16,974 nt of DNA from NCBI GenBank assembly GCA_964429355.1, contig CAYSCH010000200.1, forward strand, positions 1 to 16,974, read 5' to 3'. The notes under the pieces are model-generated. The model saw nothing but the letters and a program-made list of their open reading frames with translations. It did not search any database and was not told the origin of the DNA. Each line of letters begins with the position of its first letter. The first letter of the stretch is position 1. Made by a program: the position numbers and the translations under genes. Positions 1-6,673 of the stretch are shown one piece after another. The stretch comes from JAAYAY01 sp964429355 (GTDB taxonomy: Bacteria > Planctomycetota > Planctomycetia > Pirellulales > Thermoguttaceae).

Positions 1-1980
1 GGCACCACTTCCCCAGAACCAGCGGAAGTGCTCGGGTACGCTCTGGTTGGCTGCCGAAACGAACCACTGGCCGTGGATCTCCTGCCGCCATACAGTCTGT
101 CCGGATTTGCCCGAGACGAGTTCAATCCAACGGTTCAGGGGAGTCTCGCCGCCACTGGCGTCGGCGGCGACTACGAGGTAGTCGGCAATACCGTCGCCAT
201 TCTGGTCCCCGACGGGTGTCGGTGTGGCGACGATGGCGCTCACGACACCTTCCTGAAGTCTCGCCTGGGCGTTTTCGATCGGCCGCAACAGATCATGGCC
301 CCGAGGTGCCACCCAGAGCACGTGACCGTCGGCGCCGGAAAGGGCCACCAGGCAGGCCTGATGTCGCGCCGCGAGGACGATGTCGCCGATATCGTCGCCA
401 TTGAGGTCGGCGGCTGGGCTGACCAGGAAGGGCCGCAGATCGTGTACTCCCCAGCCTTGGTAAGAACCGACCAGCGGATACCAGGGCCAGGACCAGCCAG
501 GCGCCTCGGCGAATGCCCGGTCGTTCGGGTCACGGAGCGATTTTGTCCACCGCAATTGGGCGTGCCGCAAATCCCAACATCGGAGACCGTCGCGGTCGAG
601 AACGATGGCGAGGGTTCGAGCGTCTGCGCTGACCAGTTGATAGGACTTCTCCGTTTCAATCGGAGCCATGAGGAGCGAGGTATCGAGGTCGACTTCGAAC
701 AAGCGCGAATCTTGCCGATCTAGCCGTACGTCGTAGGTCTCGCTGAGTCGCCGCTCCCCCGAGACCCGCATCGTGTACCGGCCGGCGAAGATCTGCAGTG
801 GTTGTTCGGTGGGCACAGTCTGCCGTGTGACGATCGTGCCGGCCGCTTTTCGAATCTCGGCCACGAGAGGAGGCTGATCCGTCTCCAGGGTGACGTATGC
901 CAATTGCCGCTGGCGGAACCAGAAGATCGCGATCAATAGCAGACCGACCAAGGAAATGGTTATGGCCACCGAGGCTGCGCTCAGTCTCAGAGCGAGGTGG
1001 TGACGCCGGAGCCACTTCCTTATCCGTTCGGCAGGGTTGGAACGGCGGGCCCGAACAGGGCGATCATCGAGGACGGCCCTAAGATCGTCGGCCAAGGCTT
1101 GTGCCGACTCGTAACGGTTTTCCGGCTCCTTCTGCAGACACTTCAACAGAATCGTTTCTACATCCCTGGGCAATGACGAAACCAACTGCCTGGGAGGCGT
1201 CGGATCTTCATGGAGAATCTTGGCGACCACCTGGTGCGGGGTCTCAGCCGAAAACACAGGGCGGCCGGTGATCAGTTCATAGAGGGTCGCGCCGAGGCTG
1301 TAGATATCCGTTCGGTGATCCAATTGGTGCCGCGCTGCGGACGCCTGTTCGGGGCTCATGTAACGGGGAGTTCCGAGAATGGTGCCGGTCATGCTGAGCG
1401 TTACGTCGTCGGCCCGCTTGGCGAGACCGAAATCGGTCAGCCAGATGCGGTCGTCGCCGCCGAGCAGAAGATTGGAGGGCTTGATGTCCCGATGGATCAC
1501 ACCGCGTTGGTGGGCGTGATGCAGGGCTTCTGCAACCTGCAGCCCCCAGGCGATAGCCTTTCGGGGCTCGACCGAGCCACCCTCTTCGGCAAGCACAGAG
1601 GCCAGGCTCTGCCCGTCGATGAACTGCATTGCGTAGTAGTCCACACCCTCTTCGCCGCCAACGAAAAAGATCGGCACGATATTCGTGTGGTGCAGACGGG
1701 CGATGGTTTCGGCTTCGCGGCGGAATCGGTCGACCGCTTCGAGATTGGGGCCGGAGCCGAAACGAAGTACTTTCACGGCAACCCTGCGGCCGAGCGAAAC
1801 CTGTTCGGCCTCATAGACTATCCCCATCCCCCCACGGCCCACCTCGCGGATGAGGCGAAAGTCGCCCAGGCGCTGCATGAGACCGGAAGGGGCCACTCCC
1901 ACCCGGTTGGCTGCCGGTCTGTGATCGTGTGTCGACGGCACCACCGGGTCGTTGTCGTCTGGCCGGTGTGGATTCGACAT
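1..1980 (-). CDS. Membrane Ser/Thr protein kinase with FG-GAP/PQQ-like C-terminal domain, partial (3' end outside window)
   Basis: Reading the minus strand from 1980 to base 1 gives 660 codons with no stop, so the C-terminus lies outside the window. The kinase domain covers about residues 40-300: glycine-rich loop GRGGMG, VAVK lysine at 70, HRDIKPSN with catalytic D165, DFG at 183, and GTPRYMSPEQA. All catalytic residues are present, so an active Hanks-type kinase is expected. A hydrophobic helix lies at about 332-354. It is followed by a short PEGA-like beta segment and then propeller-like sequence with calcium-loop motifs DLNGDDIGD (525) and DQNGDGIAD (592) and PQQ-like strands such as LVALSGADGHVLW. 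The likely topology is a cytoplasmic kinase with an outer sensor. I chose the ATG at 1980 because AAGGA sits five bases upstream; the adjacent ATG at 1983 is possible but leaves only two bases. The substrate is unknown. Confidence 0.93.
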   Translation of the reverse strand, partial: MSNPHRPDDNDPVVPSTHDHRPAANRVGVAPSGLMQRLGDFRLIREVGRGGMGIVYEAEQVSLGRRVAVKVLRFGSGPNLEAVDRFRREAETIARLHHTNIVPIFFVGGEEGVDYYAMQFIDGQSLASVLAEEGGSVEPRKAIAWGLQVAEALHHAHQRGVIHRDIKPSNLLLGGDDRIWLTDFGLAKRADDVTLSMTGTILGTPRYMSPEQASAARHQLDHRTDIYSLGATLYELITGRPVFSAETPHQVVAKILHEDPTPPRQLVSSLPRDVETILLKCLQKEPENRYESAQALADDLRAVLDDRPVRARRSNPAERIRKWLRRHHLALRLSAASVAITISLVGLLLIAIFWFRQRQLAYVTLETDQPPLVAEIRKAAGTIVTRQTVPTEQPLQIFAGRYTMRVSGERRLSETYDVRLDRQDSRLFEVDLDTSLLMAPIETEKSYQLVSADARTLAIVLDRDGLRCWDLRHAQLRWTKSLRDPNDRAFAEAPGWSWPWYPLVGSYQGWGVHDLRPFLVSPAADLNGDDIGDIVLAARHQACLVALSGADGHVLWVAPRGHDLLRPIENAQARLQEGVVSAIVATPTPVGDQNGDGIADYLVVAADASGGETPLNRWIELVSGKSGQTVWRQEIHGQWFVSAANQSVPEHFRWFWGSGA

Positions 1981-2153
1981 CATTATCCTTAAATGTCGTC
2001 GAGAGTTCGCGGTGTGGCAGAGGCAACGGTCGGCTCGTTTGGAGCCAACGGAAATTCTAGCGCCGGATCACGATTTGGCGAGATCCAAATCAAGGTCCGT
2101 CACTCGGCGGAAAGACCGGGGTGCTGTTCCATGCCGAGTTCTCGCAGCGGAGT

Positions 2154-2187
2154 CTCGCGATATTTCACAACTCGCGAGATTTCGCGA
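2154..2187. promoter_or_regulatory. TCGCGA dyad array, candidate upstream activator site
   Basis: CTCGCGA at 2154-2160 and TCGCGAG at 2172-2178 form a perfect 7-base inverted repeat with an 11-base spacer. A third TCGCGA lies at 2182-2187, so this palindromic hexamer occurs three times in 33 bases. A partial copy (TCTCGC) sits at 2140. The array ends 78 bases before the -24 element, a typical distance for an enhancer used by a sigma-54 activator. The binding protein is inferred (perhaps the activator at 3512-5524). The sites could instead serve the divergent kinase gene. Confidence 0.45.
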
Positions 2188-2255
2188 TTCTCATTTTCGG
2201 CAGTTGTGTGTCGCAATTCCCTTTCTGAGAGGAGGTTGCGATCTCTTGTTGCTGA

Positions 2256-2271
2256 TGGCACGGGATATGCA
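2256..2271 (+). promoter_or_regulatory. Sigma-54 (RpoN) type -24/-12 promoter upstream of mddA
   Basis: TGGCACGGGATATGCA matches the consensus TGGCACG-N4-TTGCA at all fixed positions except the first T of TTGCA. GG (2257-2258) and GC (2269-2270) are separated by exactly ten bases, the spacing sigma-54 requires. The predicted transcription start is near 2282, giving a leader of about 187 bases before mddA. The direction, the dyad array upstream and the sigma-54 activator gene just downstream of mddA all agree. This is a sequence match only; no transcript evidence is available. Confidence 0.6.
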
Positions 2272-2313
2272 TCTGTCACCGACGATGCGTATAGGACAGA
2301 CCAATTGACAACT

Positions 2314-2369
2314 GCGCGACTGCCAACCGTTGGAGGCCGTCGCAAGCAGTTTCGTTGTGGCAGTCACGC
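2314..2369 (+). other. Inverted repeat in mddA leader (long stem)
   Basis: GCGCGACTGCCA (2314-2325) can pair with TGGCAGTCACGC (2358-2369): eleven of twelve positions match, with one C-A mismatch and a 32-base loop. Two smaller hairpins follow: GTCAG/CTGAC (2392-2396 with 2406-2410) and GCCGT/ACGGC (2424-2428 with 2435-2439). The leader may therefore be structured. It does not resemble a riboswitch class I can name. Confidence 0.4.
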
Positions 2370-2468
2370 AGTCGAGAAGCGAGCAAGCAACGTCAGCCCA
2401 ATCGTCTGACACTCAGATTCGCGGCCGTGTGAAAACGGCACAAGAGACTGTTCCAAGGAGACAGGAAG

Positions 2469-3281
2469 ATGAAACGATTTCTCGTACTGAGTTATGGCTT
2501 GGCCAATTATGCGGTCTTTCTAGGGGTTTTTTTGTATCTCGCGGGTTTCATCGGAAACCTGTGGGTACCGCGATCGATGGACTCCGCGCCCGTCGGGCCG
2601 GTCTGGCAGGCGCTCTTGGTCGACATGCTGCTGGTCGGATTGTTTGGCATTCAACACAGCGTGATGGCTCGGCCGGCTTTCAAGCAGTGGTGGACGAAAT
2701 ACGTTCCCAAGCCGATCGAACGCAGTACGTACGTGATGTTCACCAATGCAGCCCTGATCGTGCTTTTCATCTTCTGGCGACCGGTGGGGGGCACGGTGTG
2801 GGACGTTCAGAACCCGACGGCTCGGGCTGCTCTGTGGACGCTATTTGCCTTGGGGTGGCTGATCGTGCTGCTCACGACTTTCCTGATCAACCACTTCGAT
2901 CTGTTCGGATTGCGCCAGGTCTGGCTCTACTTTCGCGGCAAGCCCTACTCCCACCTCAGTTTTCGGACCCCGGGGCCCTATCGATTCGTACGGCACCCGC
3001 TCTATGTGGGTTGGATCACGGCCTTCTGGGCCACGCCCACGATGACGCTGACGCACCTGGTCTTCGCGATGGGCATGACGACTTATATTCTCATGGCCAT
3101 CCCGTGGGAAGAACGAGACCTGGTTACCTTTCACGGAAAGCGTTACGCGGCCTACCGCCGGGCCGTACCGATGCTGATTCCAAGACTGCGAAAGCGGGGG
3201 GGTGAACCGCAGGTGCAGATGCCTCCGGCACTCGGAACGCAGAGCGCGGGGCGCCCGCATTCGCAGACCCTCGCCAAGTGA
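2469..3281 (+). CDS. mddA: MddA-like methanethiol S-methyltransferase (NnrU/ICMT-related membrane methyltransferase)
   Basis: The 270-residue integral membrane protein has about five hydrophobic segments (roughly 8-30, 47-63, 88-104, 120-141 and 177-210). Its C-terminal signature is that of the isoprenylcysteine-methyltransferase/NnrU group: RHPLYVGW at 175-182, EERDL at 214-218, then HGKRYAAYRRAVPMLIP. Length and the whole-sequence pattern fit MddA, which uses S-adenosylmethionine to methylate methanethiol to dimethyl sulfide. The start is supported by AAGGAG about ten bases upstream. The tail after about residue 240 is polar and probably disordered. The gene follows a sigma-54 type promoter and precedes a sigma-54 activator gene, suggesting conditional expression. 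A related membrane methyltransferase with another small substrate cannot be excluded. Confidence 0.85.
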   Translation: MKRFLVLSYGLANYAVFLGVFLYLAGFIGNLWVPRSMDSAPVGPVWQALLVDMLLVGLFGIQHSVMARPAFKQWWTKYVPKPIERSTYVMFTNAALIVLFIFWRPVGGTVWDVQNPTARAALWTLFALGWLIVLLTTFLINHFDLFGLRQVWLYFRGKPYSHLSFRTPGPYRFVRHPLYVGWITAFWATPTMTLTHLVFAMGMTTYILMAIPWEERDLVTFHGKRYAAYRRAVPMLIPRLRKRGGEPQVQMPPALGTQSAGRPHSQTLAK

Positions 3282-3375
3282 GGGAGTGACACGTCCTGGA
3301 GTGGCGGGCGTGGTTTGTACTGGAGCGTTTCGGTCCTTTCTTTCACCATGGACGATTGGATTGGTGCCGAGGGGG

Positions 3376-3726
3376 ATGGAAGGATGTGTCCACATACTGG
3401 CTCTCGTTCTTTTGGCAATCGGAGTTGTTTTGATTCTCCCCGGATGTGCCGGTTCCGGGCGTCAGCCCGGCATGCAATCCGTCGCGGAAACCCCATGTTC
3501 CCGGTTGACTGATGCACCGAATTCAGAACGATTTGTTACGTGCTCGTCTATGGACCGGTTTCCGCGATACCAGATGGGGGGGGTGCCGTATCACTCAGCT
3601 AGACCGCACACCACTTTTCGACCTGGACGAGGACGTCGCGCTGCGGACCATCTTCGAAGGTACTGCCCAGGAGACGGGCGAACGGTTCTTTCGTGCGCTG
3701 GTCGAGAATCTGGCGAAGGCTCTTGA
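3376..3726 (+). CDS. Possible small lipoprotein, doubtful, overlaps the sigma-54 activator gene
   Basis: An ATG at 3376 opens a 116-residue frame. It begins MEGCVHILALVLLAIGVVLI and continues with the lipobox-like LPGC (C24) and a small polar stretch AGSGRQPG. The hydrophobic core and the cysteine fit a lipoprotein signal peptide. A purine run (GAGGGGG) lies directly before the ATG, which is too close to be a good ribosome-binding site; GTG 3364 or TTG 3361 are alternative starts. The last 50 residues are Arg-rich and overlap the downstream gene by 215 bases in another frame, so they look like shadow sequence. The real product may end earlier, be frameshifted at the G8 tract (3576-3583), or not exist. 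No family was recognised. Confidence 0.3.
   Translation: MEGCVHILALVLLAIGVVLILPGCAGSGRQPGMQSVAETPCSRLTDAPNSERFVTCSSMDRFPRYQMGGVPYHSARPHTTFRPGRGRRAADHLRRYCPGDGRTVLSCAGRESGEGS
3455..3470 (+). other. GC-rich hairpin between mddA and the activator gene
   Basis: CCGGGC-GTCA-GCCCGG is a perfect 6-base stem with a four-base loop, 174 bases after the mddA stop and 42 bases before the activator start. There is no following T run, so it is only a weak candidate for attenuation or termination between the two genes. It also lies within the possible lipoprotein ORF. Confidence 0.25.
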
Positions 3727-5524
3727 CGTTCACGGGGCGATGGTGACCCGGTGCGGGGTCGACAAACGAGACCTGAATGCGCTCGCCTTCTGGATGGATG
3801 GGGAATATGTCGAGGACTACAAGCTGGAAATCGCGGGGACACCCTGCGAGCAGGTGATCGACAAGTGCTGTCTGATCCACTTCCCGGACCGGCTGCTCGA
3901 GTTGTTCCCAAGCAATTCGGAGACCATGGATTCGGACTTGGTGAGTTACCTGGGAATGCCTCTCCAAGATGTTGACGGAAGGATCCTCGGGCACATGGCG
4001 GTGGTCGACCGCCGGCCCCTCCCCGCGGAGCCGCGAATCGTAGCGATCTTTCGCATCTTTGCTGCGAGGGCGGCAGCCGAACTGCAGCGGCTTTGTTGCG
4101 AAGCAGAACTCCGCGAGCGCGAGGACAAGTTGAGCCGCCTCGTCGACAGCGCGATGGACGCCATTGTCGAATTGGACTTGGGGTTTCGGGCTGGCCGCAT
4201 GAACTCGGCAGCCGAGAAAGCTTTCCGTTGTCGGGCCAACGATGTCGTCGGTCGCGAATTCAGCCGTTTCCTGACGGAGGAGAGCCGCGTGAAGTTGGCA
4301 AGTCTCATCGAGAAATTGGAGTCTGGGCCGCAGGACCGGCAGTATCTGTGGATTGCCGGCGGACTAACGATATGCCCGAGCGAGGGTGAGCCTTTCGCGG
4401 CCGAGGCGACGCTATCGCGGTTCGAATCCCGCCGTAAAAGCTACTTCACGTTGATCCTTCGCAATGTGAACGATCGCCTCGAAGCCGAGCGCAAAATTCA
4501 GTTCCTTACCGATGAAGCAGAGTACCTCAAGGCCGAAATCAAGCAGCTTCGCCACTTCGAGATCGTCGGGCAGAGCGAACCACTCCGTGCCGTACTCCGC
4601 GACGTCGAGCAGGTTGCACCGACCGATGCCACCGTGTTGATTCTGGGTGAAACGGGGACCGGCAAGGAGCTGATCGCGCGGGCCATCCATGCCGCCAGTC
4701 GGCGGTGCCAACAGGCATTCGTGCGGGTGAACTGTGCCGCGGTTCCGGCACACCTGATGGAAAGCGAGTTCTTCGGCCACGAGAAGGGCGCTTTTACTGG
4801 GGCCACCCAGAAACGCGAGGGGCGTTTTGCTCTGGCTGACGGAGGCACGATCTTCCTCGACGAAATCGGCGATCTTTCGATCGATCTACAGGCAAAACTC
4901 CTCCGTGTCCTCCAGGAGGGAGAATTCGAACCGGTTGGGAGTTCGCATACGCGAAAGGTGGACATCCGTGTTCTTGCTGCGACCAATCGCCATCTGGAGG
5001 AATCTGTTCGAGTTGGGGGCTTTCGTGATGATCTCTTCTATCGACTCAACGTGTTTCCGATCATCGTTCCGCCGCTCCGCGAACGGTTGGATGACATCCC
5101 GCTGCTGGCAATGGCGTTCGCCACCGGCTACGCTCGGGAGATCGTACGCACGGTAATCGCACCTGACGAGGAGGTCTTTCGGCGGCTGCGATCGTACAAC
5201 TGGCCGGGGAATGTCAGAGAGTTGCAGAACGTCATCGAACGAGCTGTGATTACCTCCCAGGACGGGCGACTGAATCTCGCCCGTGCCCTCCCGGAAACTG
5301 CGGCAACCCACGTGCCTTGTGTTCATTGGGAGGATCCGCAGCCGTGCGTTCGCGTTCGCACCGTCTCGGAGCTGCAAGAAGAAGAACGCAGGAATATCCT
5401 GCTTGCTCTCGAGTCGGCGAGTTGGCGGGTCGCAGGCGAAAGTGGTGCCGCCAGGCTTCTGGGCATGAACGCGTCGACGCTGAACTCACGGATGCGGGCA
5501 CTGGGAATCAGGCGTCCGCGTTAG
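3512..5524 (+). CDS. Sigma-54-dependent transcriptional activator (GAF-PAS-AAA+-Fis HTH)
   Basis: This 670-residue enhancer-binding protein has a GAF domain at about 46-190 (with the common GTPCEQV and SYLGMPLQD motifs), a PAS domain at about 205-325, a short coiled coil, then the AAA+ sigma-54 interaction module. Visible motifs are Walker A GETGTGKE (379-386), the sigma-54 contact loop GAFTGA (426-431), Walker B with D450/E451, FRDDLFYRLNVFP, and WPGNVREL near 564. A Fis-type HTH ends the protein (about 630-670). There is no receiver domain, so control is probably by ligand or redox sensing through GAF/PAS. The architecture resembles FhlA/NorR-type activators. The start is uncertain: ATG 3512 follows an in-frame TGA at 3506-3508, lacks a clear ribosome-binding site, and the first 35 residues do not look conserved. 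TTG 3533 is an alternative. The likely targets are mddA and possibly its own gene. Confidence 0.93.
   Translation: MHRIQNDLLRARLWTGFRDTRWGGCRITQLDRTPLFDLDEDVALRTIFEGTAQETGERFFRALVENLAKALDVHGAMVTRCGVDKRDLNALAFWMDGEYVEDYKLEIAGTPCEQVIDKCCLIHFPDRLLELFPSNSETMDSDLVSYLGMPLQDVDGRILGHMAVVDRRPLPAEPRIVAIFRIFAARAAAELQRLCCEAELREREDKLSRLVDSAMDAIVELDLGFRAGRMNSAAEKAFRCRANDVVGREFSRFLTEESRVKLASLIEKLESGPQDRQYLWIAGGLTICPSEGEPFAAEATLSRFESRRKSYFTLILRNVNDRLEAERKIQFLTDEAEYLKAEIKQLRHFEIVGQSEPLRAVLRDVEQVAPTDATVLILGETGTGKELIARAIHAASRRCQQAFVRVNCAAVPAHLMESEFFGHEKGAFTGATQKREGRFALADGGTIFLDEIGDLSIDLQAKLLRVLQEGEFEPVGSSHTRKVDIRVLAATNRHLEESVRVGGFRDDLFYRLNVFPIIVPPLRERLDDIPLLAMAFATGYAREIVRTVIAPDEEVFRRLRSYNWPGNVRELQNVIERAVITSQDGRLNLARALPETAATHVPCVHWEDPQPCVRVRTVSELQEEERRNILLALESASWRVAGESGAARLLGMNASTLNSRMRALGIRRPR
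3576..3583 (+). repeat. Homopolymeric G8 tract at a frame junction
   Basis: Eight consecutive G residues follow an ATG at 3574-3576. With seven Gs, both that ATG and the lipoprotein-like frame from 3376 would run directly into the activator frame (the codon starting at 3584). It could be a slippage or phase-variation site, or a base-calling error. Confidence 0.6.
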
Positions 5525-5562
5525 CCTGGCGACTTGCAGATCGCATTCCTTTGCGGCACAAT

Positions 5563-5578
5563 AGGCCCTGCGTGGCCT
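5563..5578 (+). terminator. Weak hairpin after the activator gene
   Basis: AGGCC-CTGCGT-GGCCT is a 5-base stem 39 bases downstream of the activator stop, with no T run. It is a weak candidate for termination or processing between the activator and the RNase Z-like gene. Confidence 0.2.
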
Positions 5579-5639
5579 TCCTGCAACTTTCTCGTGCCAA
5601 GCCAGATTCTGCAATCAGGGAACCGTCAAGGAACACCCC

Positions 5640-6650
5640 ATGTCGTCGGACCGTGTCTATTCGGAGATCGAGTTGATCAACGGTTCCGTCGGCGATCCGG
5701 TTCTGTATGTGGACTACCCGGATCGCAATAACGCGTTGCTCTTCGATGCCGGCGACAATTCCGCGCTGGCCCAGGAGAAACTGGCCGATCTGGAAGCCGT
5801 GTTCATCACGCACCACCATGTGGATCACTTCATCGGTCTGGACCGGATCGTGCGGATGAACATCGATTCGGACAAGACCCTCTCCCTATTCGGGCCGTGC
5901 GGCACGATTCAGAAGGTTTACGATCGGATCAAGAGCTACGAATACCAGTACTTTCCTTTCATGAAGATCGTTGTGCGGGTCCACGAGATTCTTGGCGATC
6001 GCATCCGCTGGGCGATTCTTGAATGCAGCCGCCAGTTTCCGGAGCCGGAAGTCCAAGAATACCCGTGGGATGGTGGAGCCGTGTTCGGCAACGACGAGGT
6101 GGAAGTGGAGGCGGTTCACGTGGATCACACCGTGCCGTGCATTGCCTACGCGCTGCTGGAGAAGCCGGGATACCAGCTCAACGCCGGCAAGCTCCAGAGC
6201 GGGTTACTGTGGCAGGGCGATTGGACAGCCCACGTGTTGTCGCGGCTGAAGGCCGGTGCGCCGGCCGACGAAATCGTGGAGATCCAAGGGGGGCAGTTCC
6301 GGTTGGGGACGCTCGCGCAACAGTATTTTCGGAAGTCGCGAGGGGCCCGGGTCGCCTACGTCACGGATACTGCCTGGACCGAATCGGTCAGGCCAGGGCT
6401 CCTCAGGCTAGCCCATCGAGCTCAGCGGCTGTATTGTGACTCGTTCTATTCCGCAGCCCAGGCAAAGCAGGCCGAGAGGTATCGCCACATGACGGCCACC
6501 CGGGCGGCTCAGTTCGCGCTTGAGGCGAGGATCGACGAGTTGATCCTGATCCATTTCGCTGGGCGCTATGCAGGACGCTACCAACAGTTGGTCGACGAGG
6601 CGTCGGCGATCTTTCCCAACGTGTCGGCGGACGTGCCTCCGCCCAAGTAG
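5640..6650 (+). CDS. RNase Z-like metallo-beta-lactamase fold hydrolase
   Basis: The 336-residue protein carries the full metal-ligand set of the RNase Z/ElaC branch of the metallo-beta-lactamase superfamily. THHHVDH supplies H58, H60, D62 and H63. VDHTVPCIAYAL (H163) corresponds to the SHxxPSxGY motif. YVTDTA gives D243, RHMTATRAA gives H283 (the HMTA motif), and LIHFAGRY gives H305 and R309. RNase Z cleaves the 3' trailer of tRNA precursors; some relatives act on other phosphodiesters or are arylsulfatase-like. AAGGA about nine bases upstream supports the start. The gene lies 23 bases before a pentapeptide-repeat membrane protein gene, so the two are probably co-transcribed, which is an unusual setting for a housekeeping tRNase. 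Activity as a true tRNA 3'-endonuclease is likely by motif but not certain. Confidence 0.82.
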   Translation: MSSDRVYSEIELINGSVGDPVLYVDYPDRNNALLFDAGDNSALAQEKLADLEAVFITHHHVDHFIGLDRIVRMNIDSDKTLSLFGPCGTIQKVYDRIKSYEYQYFPFMKIVVRVHEILGDRIRWAILECSRQFPEPEVQEYPWDGGAVFGNDEVEVEAVHVDHTVPCIAYALLEKPGYQLNAGKLQSGLLWQGDWTAHVLSRLKAGAPADEIVEIQGGQFRLGTLAQQYFRKSRGARVAYVTDTAWTESVRPGLLRLAHRAQRLYCDSFYSAAQAKQAERYRHMTATRAAQFALEARIDELILIHFAGRYAGRYQQLVDEASAIFPNVSADVPPPK

Positions 6651-6673
6651 TCAAGCAGATTCGAGAGCCAACG

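Larger units (their letters stand above)
1981..2468. other. Divergent intergenic region between the kinase gene and mddA
   Basis: No convincing gene lies here. The open frames that cross it have no recognisable protein content and overlap one another. It must carry the minus-strand kinase promoter (a TAGAAT-like -10 at 2054-2059 without a clear -35, weak) and the plus-strand mddA control region. The plus-strand part holds a TCGCGA dyad array, a -24/-12 promoter and a leader with inverted repeats, each listed separately. Confidence 0.8.

Noticed and set aside
28..723. 231-codon plus-strand ORF opposite the kinase gene
   Set aside because: It is antisense to a kinase frame with full motifs and has no recognisable protein features; GC-rich codon use opens such shadows.
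2305..2333. TTGACA at 2305-2310 as a sigma-70 -35 box for mddA
   Set aside because: No acceptable -10 hexamer follows at 16-18 bases.
3202..3726. The full 174-codon frame from 3202 as one protein
   Set aside because: Its first third overlaps the end of mddA and the sequence before 3376 has no protein character; only the part from 3376 has a signal-peptide-like feature.
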